Assembly (NCBI GenBank): GCA_026984045.1 | Contig: JALSSV010000013.1 | Span: 124,001-188,000 of the forward strand | Source of the DNA: Chromatiales bacterium | Lineage (GTDB): Bacteria > Pseudomonadota > Gammaproteobacteria > UBA6429 > Thiohalophilaceae | Direction: 5' to 3' | Length of the DNA: 64,000 nucleotides | Shown here: in pieces, positions 48,910 through 58,768 of the stretch | Position numbering within the stretch: the first letter of the stretch is position 1 | Layout of the letters: the number at the start of each line of letters is the position of its first letter | Program-made: the position numbers and the translations under genes | Notes under the pieces: generated by a model | What the model saw: only the letters and a program-made list of their open reading frames with translations | What the model was told of the DNA's origin: nothing | The model's database searches: none

Positions 48910-50163
48910 ATGGCTCTGGTCGACATGCGGGACATGCTGTACCACGCCTACGAAAACAGCTACGCGGTCGGCGCCTTCGATCTGGTGAGCCTCGATTTTC
49001 TCGAGGCGGTGATCGAGGCGGCGGAGCAGTGCCGGGCGCCGGTGATCCTCTCCATCGCCGAACCCCACTTCGCCCACTACGACTTCGAGCTCATGCTGCC
49101 GGCGGTGGAAGCCGCGGCCCGGCGGGCCAGCGTGCCGGTGGCCGTGCAGCTCGATCACGGGCGCAGCCTCGATTCGGTGATCCGCGCCATCCGCCTCGGG
49201 GTCAACGGCGTGATGATCGACGCCAGCGATCTCAGCCTGCCCGACAACATCAAGGCCACCCGCGAGGCGGTGGCCATTGCCCATGCCTGCGGCCTGCCGG
49301 TGGTGGGCGAAGTGGGCTACGTGGGAGGCGAGGAAGGCGAAGGCGCCGAACAGCACCCGGGCGAAACCGCCCTCACCGTGCCTTCCGAGGCCAGGGTGTT
49401 CGTGGAACGCACCGGGGTGGACTTCCTGGCCGTGTCCATCGGCACCGTGCAGGGCCGGGCGAAACAGCGCACGCGGCTCGACTTCCCCCGCCTCAAGCAG
49501 ATCCGCAAGCTGGTGGACGTGCCCCTCGTGATCCATGGCGGCAGCGGCCTGAACGAAGATCAGTTCCGCCGCCTCACCGCCGCGGGCGTGGCCAAGATCA
49601 ACTACTTCACCGCCCTCTCCGACGTGGCCGCCCAGACCATGCGCGCGCGCATGAAGCAGGCCAGGGACGGCAGCTTCACCGATCTCAAGCGCGGCGTGAA
49701 GGATGCCATCCGCGAGGAAGTGATCCGCTGCCTGCGCCTGTGGGGCACCGCCGGGCGGGCCGCCGAAGTGCTCTCCCGCTGCCGCCCCCAGAGCCCCGTC
49801 GAATACCTGCTGCTGTTCGAGACCCCCGGTCTCGAGGCTGCCGAGCGCCGGGCCCTGCTGCTGCGCGCCCGCCAGGTGCTCGATGGCCTGCCGGGGGTGC
49901 GCGAGACCTTCGCCGGCGACATCGTGGAGGCGGCGGGGCGCTATCGCCATCTGCTGCGGGTGCGCTTCACCAGCGAGGCGGCGGCCGAATCCTTCCCCGA
50001 ACATCCCGACTGGAAGGCCTTCCGCCGCCGCTATCTGCAGCCCCGGCTCGGCGAACAGCGGTCGGTGAACTGCCGCGCGATCGACGCGCCGCTGTCGGGC
50101 GAGCCGGAAGGCGGGCTGGCCCTGACCCTGCTCCCGGCCGGTGGAGAATCGCCAAGGTACTGA
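48910..50163 (+). CDS. Class II aldolase-like protein with C-terminal Dabb-like domain
   Basis: This 417-residue protein has a class II (FbaA/GatY-type) TIM barrel over residues 1-285: catalytic Asp82 with zinc ligand His83 (VQLDHGRSLDS), Glu134 (VGEVGYVGG), zinc ligand His209 (VIHGGSGLNEDQF) and KINYFTALSD. The third zinc ligand, normally His in GTxHG, is Gln181 here (IGTVQGRAK). The last ~110 residues (FETPGLEAAERRALLLRARQ, then YRHLLRVRFTSEAAAESF) look like a dimeric alpha/beta (Dabb) barrel, which ordinary aldolases lack. Its place after cbbO suggests a Calvin-cycle aldolase, but the lost ligand makes activity uncertain. Confidence 0.8.
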   Translation: MALVDMRDMLYHAYENSYAVGAFDLVSLDFLEAVIEAAEQCRAPVILSIAEPHFAHYDFELMLPAVEAAARRASVPVAVQLDHGRSLDSVIRAIRLGVNGVMIDASDLSLPDNIKATREAVAIAHACGLPVVGEVGYVGGEEGEGAEQHPGETALTVPSEARVFVERTGVDFLAVSIGTVQGRAKQRTRLDFPRLKQIRKLVDVPLVIHGGSGLNEDQFRRLTAAGVAKINYFTALSDVAAQTMRARMKQARDGSFTDLKRGVKDAIREEVIRCLRLWGTAGRAAEVLSRCRPQSPVEYLLLFETPGLEAAERRALLLRARQVLDGLPGVRETFAGDIVEAAGRYRHLLRVRFTSEAAAESFPEHPDWKAFRRRYLQPRLGEQRSVNCRAIDAPLSGEPEGGLALTLLPAGGESPRY

Positions 50164-50302
50164 TTCGAAAGCGGGTTCTGGCACTCCCGGGGCTTGTCTG
50201 CCAGGCCCGATTGGTGTTTGATCGAAGTGGCCGATTCAAGTTCCCCCTGCGCGGGGACGATGATCCGGATCGGAGAAGACAGTCATCCCGGGAAGGTGCA
50301 AC

Positions 50303-50872
50303 ATGAGCGAAATCCTGGAACCGACCGGCGACGTGGCCCGGTGGCAGTCGCTGGTGGCCGAGGCGGAGAAACACGCCGGCGTGCGGCTCGACGAAGAGCT
50401 GGAGAGCTATCTGGTCTTCACCCTCATGCGCTGGCTGCGCCGGCCCGACATGGCCAGCCGCATCCTCGCCCTCGACTTCCTCGAATCCTTCCACCAGCAG
50501 GCCCGCCGGCGCAGCGAATCCCTGCGCGACGTGGGCGATCAGTGCCTGCTCTACTCGGGCCTGTTCCCCGAACGGGCCGAACGGCGCCGGGTGCGGGTCA
50601 GCTACTACGTGGATCTGGGCCGCAGCGCCTACCACAGCCTGGCCGACGGCCTGAACGAACTGGCCCGCCTGTTCGAACGCCTGGCCGAGGAATTCGTCTC
50701 CGCCATGGACATCCTCCAGGCCATCCGCAGCGTCGGCGGCCAGCCCGTCGGCCTCACCCCCCTCCAGGCCCACGACCTCTGGACCGACACCGGCAGCCGC
50801 AGCGCCCGCGCCGAACTCGCCCGCCACACCACCGCCGAACCCCTCTCCGGCAATCCCCGCCTGCGGCACTAA
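50303..50872 (+). CDS. Unknown helical protein downstream of the aldolase-like gene
   Basis: This 189-residue soluble protein is mainly alpha-helical by its heptad-like leucine pattern (VRLDEELESYLVFTLMRWL, then LARLFERLAEEFVSAMDILQ). There is no signal peptide, membrane helix or known catalytic motif. GAAGGTG precedes the ATG by 5 bases. It follows the aldolase-like gene by 139 bases on the same strand and ends at the inverted-repeat element at 50882. The coding pattern is convincing, but the family is not recognised. Confidence 0.65.
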   Translation: MSEILEPTGDVARWQSLVAEAEKHAGVRLDEELESYLVFTLMRWLRRPDMASRILALDFLESFHQQARRRSESLRDVGDQCLLYSGLFPERAERRRVRVSYYVDLGRSAYHSLADGLNELARLFERLAEEFVSAMDILQAIRSVGGQPVGLTPLQAHDLWTDTGSRSARAELARHTTAEPLSGNPRLRH

Positions 50873-50881
50873 ATAGGCGGG

Positions 50882-51093
50882 GGTGGAAGGAACGCAGAGG
50901 GCGCTGAGACGCAGAGAACACGGAGAGTGAGTACGTTTGGCTGACGAAACAGATTTGTCACCATGGCCATAACATGAATCGTTGGTCTGAATCAGGAATG
51001 CAGAAAATTACAGACCAAACCTGTCACTAGCCGAAGTACCAACAATTTTCTCCTCTGCGTTCTCTGCGTCTCTGCGCCCTCTGCGTTGTTTGC
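50882..51093. repeat. Second MITE-like element with GCAGAG terminal inverted repeats
   Basis: The left arm 50882-50916 starts GGTGGAAGGAACGCAGAGGG. The right arm (about 51053-51091) carries the inverted GCAGAG units. The ~130-base core differs from that of the copy at 35514. It begins 9 bases after a stop codon, as the first copy does. The remaining bases to the next gene show no other signal. Confidence 0.8.
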
Positions 51094-51169
51094 AGTATCG
51101 CCCTGTCGAAGCCCCCCGATTATGGTATCCTGACCGGTCCCCAATCCCCTGAATTCCACCGGTTTTTCC

Positions 51170-52213
51170 ATGTCCGAACCGCGCAAGGCCATCGCCCTCA
51201 TCTCCGGGGGGCTCGATTCCATGCTCGCCGCGAAGGTGATCATGGAGCAGGGCGTGCACGTGGAAGGGATCAACTTCTTCACCGGCTTCTGCGTGGAGGG
51301 CCACACCCACGCCATCCGCAGCAAGGACCGGCAGCGGCCGAAGCGCAACAACGCCCTGTGGGTAGCCGAGCAGCTCGGCATCAGGCTGCACATCGTCGAC
51401 GTGATCGAGGAGTACAAGGACGTGTTGCTCAACCCCAAACACGGCTACGGCCAGAACATGAATCCCTGCCTCGACTGCAAGGGCTTCATGGTGCGCAAGG
51501 CCCACGAATGGATCCGGGAACACGGCTTCGACTTCATCATCACCGGCGAGGTGGTCGGCCAGCGGCCCATGTCCCAGCGCAAGGACACCATGCCGGTGGT
51601 GGCCCGCGAATCGGGCGCGGGCGATCTGCTGCTGCGGCCGCTGTGCGCCAAGCATCTGCCGCCCACCCTGCCCGAGCGCGAGGGCTGGGTGGATCGGGAC
51701 AAGCTCTACGACTTCTCCGGCCGCACCCGCAAGCCGCAGATGGCCCTGGCCGAGCAGTTCGGCTTTCGCGACTGGGCCACGCCCGCCGGCGGCTGCTGCT
51801 TCCTCACCGACAAGGCCTACTCCGACAAGCTGGTGGACATGTGGCAGCACCGCGCAAGCCGCGACTACGATCTGGACGACATCATGCTGCTCAAGGTGGG
51901 CCGCCACCTGCGCCCGCGGCCTCACTTCAAGCTGATCATCGCCCGCGACGAGGGTGAGGGAAAGTTCCTGGAGGGCTACCGCAAGCAGTTCACCAGCTTG
52001 AAGACCGTCAGCCACGGCGGCCCCCTGGTCCTGATCGACGGCGAGGTGAATGACGACGACATCGAACTGGCCGCCCGCATCGCCGCCCGCTATGGCCAGG
52101 GCCGCAGCGCCCCCCAAGTGGCGCTGGAAGTGACGCCCCCCGGCGGCGAGCCCCGCCGCCTCGAGGTGGAACCCCTGCATCCCAACGACATCGACCCGGC
52201 CTGGCACGTATGA
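51170..52213 (+). CDS. PP-loop ATPase related to tRNA thiolases (MnmA/ThiI-like)
   Basis: This 347-residue protein has the PP-loop SGGLDSM at residues 12-18, which adenylates tRNA or another acceptor. A Cys pair (NPCLDCKGFM) and a second cysteine site (PAGGCCFLTDK) could carry a persulfide. It resembles proteins annotated as tRNA 2-thiouridylase-like. It overlaps tusA by ATGA, so a sulfur relay from TusA to this enzyme is likely. It could modify tRNA or act in sulfur-oxidation-linked chemistry. The true MnmA is expected elsewhere. Confidence 0.75.
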   Translation: MSEPRKAIALISGGLDSMLAAKVIMEQGVHVEGINFFTGFCVEGHTHAIRSKDRQRPKRNNALWVAEQLGIRLHIVDVIEEYKDVLLNPKHGYGQNMNPCLDCKGFMVRKAHEWIREHGFDFIITGEVVGQRPMSQRKDTMPVVARESGAGDLLLRPLCAKHLPPTLPEREGWVDRDKLYDFSGRTRKPQMALAEQFGFRDWATPAGGCCFLTDKAYSDKLVDMWQHRASRDYDLDDIMLLKVGRHLRPRPHFKLIIARDEGEGKFLEGYRKQFTSLKTVSHGGPLVLIDGEVNDDDIELAARIAARYGQGRSAPQVALEVTPPGGEPRRLEVEPLHPNDIDPAWHV

Positions 52214-52443
52214 GCGAAACCCGCGAACTCGACGCCCGCCGCCTCCTCTGCCCCCTGCCGGTGATCCGCACCCAGGACGCCGTCGAACAGATGCAGCCCG
52301 GCCAGCGCCTGCGCCTCATCGCCACCGATCCCGGCGTGAAGAACGACATTCCCGCCTGGTGCCGGATCAACGGCCACAGCGTCGAATCGATCGAGGAGCA
52401 GGGCGACGAGATCCTCATCACCATCACCGTCGGCGAGACATGA
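52210..52443 (+). CDS. tusA: TusA-family sulfurtransferase
   Basis: This 77-residue sulfur carrier has the defining CPLPVIRT motif, with the persulfide-forming Cys14. TusA proteins pass sulfane sulfur for tRNA thiolation, and in sulfur oxidisers also to the rDsr or sHdr systems. Overlap with the PP-loop gene (ATGA) implies a functional pair. No dsr, hdr or rhodanese genes are in the window, so the pathway stays open. Confidence 0.9.
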   Translation: MSETRELDARRLLCPLPVIRTQDAVEQMQPGQRLRLIATDPGVKNDIPAWCRINGHSVESIEEQGDEILITITVGET

Positions 52444-52477
52444 CCGGCCCCGAACCGGGGAAAGAAGAAAGCGCCCG

Positions 52478-52500
52478 CAGGAGCGGCGCAAGCCGCGAAA
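52478..52500 (+). repeat. Diverged REP-like unit
   Basis: CAGGAGCGGCGCAAGCCGCG is a variant of the GTAGGAGCGGCGCC unit with its own short GCGGC/GCCGC pairing. It sits in the 69-base gap between tusA and the cation efflux gene. Confidence 0.6.
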
Positions 52501-52512
52501 ATCAATGATCAC

Positions 52513-53667
52513 ATGAACGATTCCCCCGAAAAAACCGCCCGCCAGCACCGCCACGACGAGACGGTGCGAATCACCGTCATCGGCGCGGTGGTGGACTTCC
52601 TGCTGGCCGTGGTGAAGATCGTGGTGGGCTTCCTGGCCCACTCCCAGTCGCTGATCGCCGACGGCATCCACTCCCTGTCGGATCTGGTCACCGACGCGGT
52701 GGTGCTGTATGCCGCCCGGCATGCCCACCAGGACGCCGACGAGGATCACCCCTACGGCCACGGCCGCTTCGAGACCATCGCCACCGTGGCGCTGGGCATC
52801 GCCCTGATGGGCCTGGCGGTGGGCATCGCCCTGGACGCGGTTTACCGGCTGGTGGAAGGCGAGCCCCATGCCCTGCCGGGGACCGCGGCGCTGGTGGTGG
52901 CCGGCCTGTCGGTGCTGTCGAAGGAGATCCTCTACCGATATACCGTGTTCGTGGCCGAACGCCACAACTCGCCCATGCTCAAGGCCAATGCCTGGCACCA
53001 CCGTTCCGATGCCCTGTCCTCGGTGGTGGTGCTGTTTGGCGTCGGCGGCGCCATGGCCGGTTACTGGTACCTGGATGGCCTCGCGGCCATCGGCGTGGGC
53101 CTGATGATCGCGAAGATCGGCTGGGATCTGGCCTGGAACGCGGTGCGCGAACTGGTGGACACGGCCCTGGAGCCGGAGCGGGTGGAGGCCATCCGCAAGG
53201 CGATCCTCGACGTGGACGGGGTCATCTCACTGCACATCCTGCGCACTCGGCGCATGGGCGGCGAGGCGCTGGTGGACGTGCACATCCAGGTCTCGCCCAC
53301 CATCTCGGTCTCGGAGGGCCATTACGTCAGCGAGACGGTGCGCCGGCGGGTGATCGCCGAGATCGACGAGGTGACCGATGTCATGGTGCACATTGACCCG
53401 GAGGACGACGAAGCGGTACCCTCGCCCCCGGATCTGCCCCTGCGCAGCGAGCTGCTGGCGCGCCTGCAGCATCACTGGCAGGAGATCGAGGCAGCTCGGC
53501 AGATCCTGGACGTGACCCTGCACTATCTGGAGGGGCACATCCAGGTGGTTTTGCACCTGCCCGTGGACCTGCTGACACAGACCTCGGCCGAGGTGCTGGC
53601 ACGGCAGTTCCGCGAGGCCGCGGCCCCGGAACGCTGTGTTTCGCGGGTGGATCTGTGCTTTCAATGA
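52513..53667 (+). CDS. Cation diffusion facilitator (FieF/MamM-like)
   Basis: This 384-residue inner-membrane metal/proton antiporter has six helices over residues 18-215, with metal sites in helices 2 and 5 (ADGIHSLSDLVTDAV and NAWHHRSDALSSVV). A cytoplasmic zinc-transporter-dimerisation domain follows (VDGVISLHILRTRRMGGEALVDVHI). The last ~80 residues extend beyond the usual FieF length as an extra domain (RLQHHWQEIEAARQILDVTL onward). The metal could be Fe, Zn or Mn. Its stop codon abuts the NtrC site of glnA. Confidence 0.88.
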   Translation: MNDSPEKTARQHRHDETVRITVIGAVVDFLLAVVKIVVGFLAHSQSLIADGIHSLSDLVTDAVVLYAARHAHQDADEDHPYGHGRFETIATVALGIALMGLAVGIALDAVYRLVEGEPHALPGTAALVVAGLSVLSKEILYRYTVFVAERHNSPMLKANAWHHRSDALSSVVVLFGVGGAMAGYWYLDGLAAIGVGLMIAKIGWDLAWNAVRELVDTALEPERVEAIRKAILDVDGVISLHILRTRRMGGEALVDVHIQVSPTISVSEGHYVSETVRRRVIAEIDEVTDVMVHIDPEDDEAVPSPPDLPLRSELLARLQHHWQEIEAARQILDVTLHYLEGHIQVVLHLPVDLLTQTSAEVLARQFREAAAPERCVSRVDLCFQ

Positions 53668-53668
53668 A

Positions 53669-53683
53669 GCACTGTTTTGGTGC
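53669..53683. promoter_or_regulatory. NtrC binding site upstream of glnA
   Basis: GCACTGTTTTGGTGC has the GCAC-N7-GTGC symmetry of NtrC enhancer sites. It lies about 110 bases upstream of the sigma-54 -24 element, a normal enhancer distance. A single half-site (GGTGC) follows at 53710-53714. Confidence 0.8.
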
Positions 53684-53777
53684 AAACAATAACAGAGGCG
53701 TTCCATTCTGGTGCGCCAAGACCGTCAGTTTCGGGGGAATGTCACGCTTTCCTTTTGAAAAACAATAGCTTGCCTTG

Positions 53778-53793
53778 TGGCATGTTTCGTGCA
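53778..53793 (+). promoter_or_regulatory. Sigma-54 promoter of glnA
   Basis: TGGCATGTTTCGTGCA matches the -24/-12 consensus TGGCAC-N5-TTGCA, with GG and GC in the correct spacing. Transcription would start near 53804, about 48 bases before the glnA ATG. GGAGAGG is the ribosome site. Confidence 0.85.
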
Positions 53794-53852
53794 CTTGGTG
53801 GGCAACGGTTTTTTCACGCTAGCCACACTTTTCAATCTCTGGAGAGGCTCAC

Positions 53853-55259
53853 ATGTCTGACAACGTTCTGAAGATGATCAAGGACAACGGAGTCAAGTTC
53901 GTCGACTTCCGTTTCACCGACACCAAGGGCAAGGAGCAGCACGTCTCGGTCCCGGCCCACACCGTGGACGCCGATCTGTTCACCGACGGCAAGATGTTCG
54001 ACGGTTCCTCCATCGCCGGCTGGAAGGGCATCAACGAGTCGGACATGATCCTGATGCCCGATGCCGACACCGCCGTGATGGATCCCTTCACCGACGAGCC
54101 GACCCTGATCCTCACCTGTGACGTGATCGAGCCGGCCACCGGTCAGGGCTACGAGCGCGATCCCCGCTCGCTGGCCAAGCGCGCCGAGGCCTACCTCAAG
54201 TCCACCGGCATCGCCGATACGGCCTACTTCGGTCCCGAGCCCGAATTCTTCGTCCTCGACGACGTGCGCTGGGGGGCCGACATGAGCGGCGCCTTCTACA
54301 AGGTGGATTCCGAAGAGGCCGACTGGAACTCCGAGAAGGTCTACGAAGACGGCAACATCGGTCACCGTCCCGGCCCCAAGGGCGGCTACTTCCCGGTCCC
54401 GCCGGTCGACTCCCTCAACGACATGCGCGCCGCCATGTGCCTGGCCATGGAAGAGATGGGCGTCGTCACCGAGGTACACCACCACGAAGTGGCCACCGCC
54501 GGCCAGTGCGAGATCGGCACCCAGTTCAACACCCTGGTGCGCCGCGCCGACTGGAACCAGATCCTCAAGTACTGCGTGCACAACGTCGCGCACATCTACG
54601 GCAAGACCGCCACCTTCATGCCCAAGCCGCTGGTGGGTGACAACGGCAACGGCATGCACGTGCACCAGTCGCTGGCCAAGGATGGGCAGAACCTGTTCTC
54701 GGGCGATCAGTACGGCGGCCTCTCCGAGCTGGCCCTGTACTACATCGGCGGCATCATCAAGCACGCCAAGGCCCTCAACGCCCTGACCAACGCCTCCACC
54801 AACTCCTACAAGCGTCTGGTACCCGGCTTCGAGGCCCCCGTGCTGCTGGCCTACTCGGCCCGCAACCGCTCCGCCTCCATCCGCATTCCGTACGTGTCCA
54901 ACCCGAAGGCCCGCCGCATCGAGGTGCGCTTCCCGGATCCCACCGGCAACCCGTACCTGTCCTTCTCGGCCATGCTCATGGCCGGCCTCGACGGCATCCA
55001 GAACAAGATCCATCCCGGCGAGGCGTCCGACAAGGATCTCTACGAGCTGCCGCCGGAAGAGCTCAAGGACATCCCCACCGTGTGCGCCTCCCTGGAGGAA
55101 GCCCTGGAGAACCTCGACAAGGACCGCGCCTTCCTCACCGCCGGCGGCGTGTTCACCGACGACATGATCGACGCCTACATCGAGCTCAAGATGGAAGAAG
55201 TCACGCGTCTGCGCATGACCACCCATCCGGTCGAGTTCGACATGTACTACTCGCTCTGA
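53853..55259 (+). CDS. glnA: Type I glutamine synthetase
   Basis: This 468-residue dodecameric enzyme makes glutamine from glutamate, ammonium and ATP. The N-terminal [20 protein letters not shown], the ATP-binding [15 protein letters not shown] and the flap region are typical. Tyr397 in [15 protein letters not shown] is the adenylylation site, so GlnE control is expected (GSI-beta class). The upstream NtrC box and sigma-54 promoter show nitrogen control, and ntrB/ntrC follow downstream with one gene between. Confidence 0.97.
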   Translation: MSDNVLKMIKDNGVKFVDFRFTDTKGKEQHVSVPAHTVDADLFTDGKMFDGSSIAGWKGINESDMILMPDADTAVMDPFTDEPTLILTCDVIEPATGQGYERDPRSLAKRAEAYLKSTGIADTAYFGPEPEFFVLDDVRWGADMSGAFYKVDSEEADWNSEKVYEDGNIGHRPGPKGGYFPVPPVDSLNDMRAAMCLAMEEMGVVTEVHHHEVATAGQCEIGTQFNTLVRRADWNQILKYCVHNVAHIYGKTATFMPKPLVGDNGNGMHVHQSLAKDGQNLFSGDQYGGLSELALYYIGGIIKHAKALNALTNASTNSYKRLVPGFEAPVLLAYSARNRSASIRIPYVSNPKARRIEVRFPDPTGNPYLSFSAMLMAGLDGIQNKIHPGEASDKDLYELPPEELKDIPTVCASLEEALENLDKDRAFLTAGGVFTDDMIDAYIELKMEEVTRLRMTTHPVEFDMYYSL

Positions 55260-55287
55260 GCAACGATCCGTCAGCGCAAGAGAAAAC

Positions 55288-55312
55288 GCCCCCGCATTTC
55301 GGGGGCATTTTC
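55288..55312 (+). terminator. Intrinsic terminator after glnA
   Basis: GCCCCCG and CGGGGGC form a 7-bp stem around CATTT, followed by ATTTTCGTTT. It lies 29 bases after the glnA stop and isolates glnA from ntrBC. Confidence 0.85.
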
Positions 55313-55461
55313 GTTTGGGAACGAAAAATCGCGGGATGCGCTTGCGAAGAGGCAGGCCGGTTCAAGCGCAGCGCAGCCGTCAATGCCCACATGTCGGTGT
55401 TCCGGAGCCGGCCATTCTCCTTTCGGTTGTCCTGCCGCAACGATTCGTCTATTCTCGGGGC

Positions 55462-56022
55462 ATGCGCTTCCTGATCCTGTTGCTGTCCCTCTGCCTTTCC
55501 CTGTCCCTTGCGGCGCAGGAGAAGGTCTACAAGAAGGTCTATCCCGACGGCAGCGTCGAATACAGCGACAAGCCCATCGAAGGCGGCTCCCTCATGAACG
55601 TGCCCAAAGGCACGGTCGTCACCATGCCCACGCCCACCGGCTTCAAGGCCGCGGAAACCACTGCCGAGCGCAAGGCCAAGGCTGGCAAGCAGGCCGAGGA
55701 ACACGCCGCGGCCTATACCCGCTTCGAGATCCTGCGACCCAAGGACGACGAGGCCATCCGCAGCAACGCCGGTGATCTGACCGCCCAGCTCGCCCTCGAG
55801 CCCGGCATCGTCGAAGGCGACCGGCTGCGCTGGAAGCTCGACGGCAATCCCGTCGAAGGGGCCGGCGGCCTGACCCTGATCCTGCGCAACGTGGATCGCG
55901 GCACCCACACCCTGCAGGCGGAAATCCTTGACGCCAACGGCAAGGTGGTCAAGCGTACCCCCGTCGTCACCTTCCATCTCCTGCGCTACGCGGGCGGTTC
56001 CGCCCCCCTGCCCTCGCCCTGA
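55462..56022 (+). CDS. DUF4124 domain protein, exported
   Basis: This 186-residue protein begins with a signal peptide (RFLILLLSLCLSLSLAAQ) and then the DUF4124 pattern KVYKKVYPDGSVEYSDKPIEGG, common in gammaproteobacterial periplasmic proteins near glnA and ntrB. The C-terminal half is an Ig-like beta domain (GLTLILRNVDRGTHTLQAEI). The start at 55462 was chosen because it begins the signal peptide. The longer upstream frame reads back over the glnA terminator. Function is unknown. Confidence 0.85.
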   Translation: MRFLILLLSLCLSLSLAAQEKVYKKVYPDGSVEYSDKPIEGGSLMNVPKGTVVTMPTPTGFKAAETTAERKAKAGKQAEEHAAAYTRFEILRPKDDEAIRSNAGDLTAQLALEPGIVEGDRLRWKLDGNPVEGAGGLTLILRNVDRGTHTLQAEILDANGKVVKRTPVVTFHLLRYAGGSAPLPSP

Positions 56023-56047
56023 ACGCCGGTCGGCGTCGGCGGCCACA

Positions 56048-56064
56048 TGCACTAAAATGGTGCA
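56048..56064. promoter_or_regulatory. NtrC binding site upstream of ntrBC
   Basis: TGCACTAAAATGGTGCA is a near-consensus NtrC site (GCAC-N7-GTGC). A weaker copy beginning GCACCATTGCC follows at 56091. It is placed for autoregulation of ntrB-ntrC. Confidence 0.85.
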
Positions 56065-56242
56065 TTGCTCGCCGGAGCAGTGTAGACTCTGCACCATTGC
56101 CTCGCTTGCCCTTTCTCCGGTCGTTACCGGACCGGTTCGTCATGAATTTCCCAACTTGCTGTAATACAAGACAATTTTCGCGTTTCGCGGAACGCAGGAC
56201 GTACGTATCACGCGTTGGTTTGGTTCTTGCAGATGCTCTCGC

Positions 56243-57313
56243 ATGGTGCCGGTCGTGAGCGAAGACAAAGCCGTACAGACCCGTGTGCTCGACGGCATGG
56301 CCACCGCTTTGTTGCTGTTCGATGCGCGGCTTCGCCTGGAATACATCAATCCGGCCGGCGAGAACCTGTTTTCCGTCAGCGCCCGCCATCTGCTCGGGCA
56401 GCCGTTCCATGCCCTGATCGACGAAGAGGACGACCTGGCCCGACAGATGCAAAGCGTACTCGAGGAACAGCATCCCCTGACCCGTCACGAAGTGGCCCTG
56501 GGTCTGGGCAACCAGCCACGGGCCATGTTCGACATCACCGCCCTGCCGCTGCTGGATCCGGGCCAGCCGCAGGAGCTGTTGCTGGAGCTGCATCCGGTCA
56601 ACCGCCTGCTGCAGATCGCCCGCGAGGAAGGCAAGCTGGCCCAGGAACGCACCACCCGCGAGATCCTGCGCGGTCTGGCTCACGAGGTGAAGAACCCCCT
56701 CGGCGGCCTGCGAGGGGCGGCGCAACTGCTGGAGCGCCAGCTCGACAGCGAGGAACTGAAGGAATACACGCAGGTCATCATCGACGAGGCCGACCGCCTG
56801 CAGACCCTGATGGACCGCATGCTCGGTCCCGTGCGCCCGCCGCAGATGCAGCCCCTCAACATCCATGCCGTGCTGGAGCGGGTCCTGCGCCTGATGCAGG
56901 CCGAGGAGCGCGGCGGTGTGCGCCTCGCACGGGACTATGATCCCAGCATTCCCGAGGTGCGCGGCGACGCCGATCAGCTGGTACAGGCGCTGCTCAACAT
57001 CGTGCGCAACGCCCGCCAGGCGGTGGACGACGCTACCGGCCACATCATCCTGCGCACCCGGATCGAACGCATGTGCACCATCGGTCGACAGCGCCATGCC
57101 CTGGCGGCGCGCGTCGAGGTGATCGACAACGGCCCCGGCATCCCCGAAGAGATGCAGGAGCGGATCTTCTTCCCCATGGTCACCGGCCGGGCCGACGGCA
57201 CCGGCCTCGGCCTGGCCATCGCCCAGAACATCGTGCAGCAGCACGAAGGGGTGATCACCCTGCACTCGGTGCCGGGGCGCACCGTATTCACCCTGCTGTT
57301 ACCGATTCAATGA
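56243..57313 (+). CDS. ntrB: Nitrogen regulation sensor kinase NtrB (GlnL)
   Basis: This 356-residue cytoplasmic kinase/phosphatase acts on NtrC under PII control. An N-terminal PAS domain (LDGMATALLLFDARLRLEYINPAG) precedes the HisKA domain, with His147 in LRGLAHEVKNPLGGLRGAA, and the HATPase domain with the N box (LLNIVRNARQAV) and G boxes (DNGPGIPEE, GTGLGLAIAQNI). ATG 56243 is used; GTG codons at 56246 and 56255 are alternatives. ntrC follows after 16 bases. Confidence 0.95.
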   Translation: MVPVVSEDKAVQTRVLDGMATALLLFDARLRLEYINPAGENLFSVSARHLLGQPFHALIDEEDDLARQMQSVLEEQHPLTRHEVALGLGNQPRAMFDITALPLLDPGQPQELLLELHPVNRLLQIAREEGKLAQERTTREILRGLAHEVKNPLGGLRGAAQLLERQLDSEELKEYTQVIIDEADRLQTLMDRMLGPVRPPQMQPLNIHAVLERVLRLMQAEERGGVRLARDYDPSIPEVRGDADQLVQALLNIVRNARQAVDDATGHIILRTRIERMCTIGRQRHALAARVEVIDNGPGIPEEMQERIFFPMVTGRADGTGLGLAIAQNIVQQHEGVITLHSVPGRTVFTLLLPIQ

Positions 57314-57329
57314 AACAGGAACGCAAGTC

Positions 57330-58730
<1,401 letters not shown>

Positions 58731-58768
58731 AGCTCAACAGCCTGCTAGCGCTATTGATAAAGCCCAAG

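Noticed and set aside
56216-56231. Sigma-54-like TGGTTTGGTTCTTGCA before ntrB
   Set aside because: Spacing is right, but the start site would fall on the ntrB start codon, leaving no leader, and the -24 element is weak after GG.
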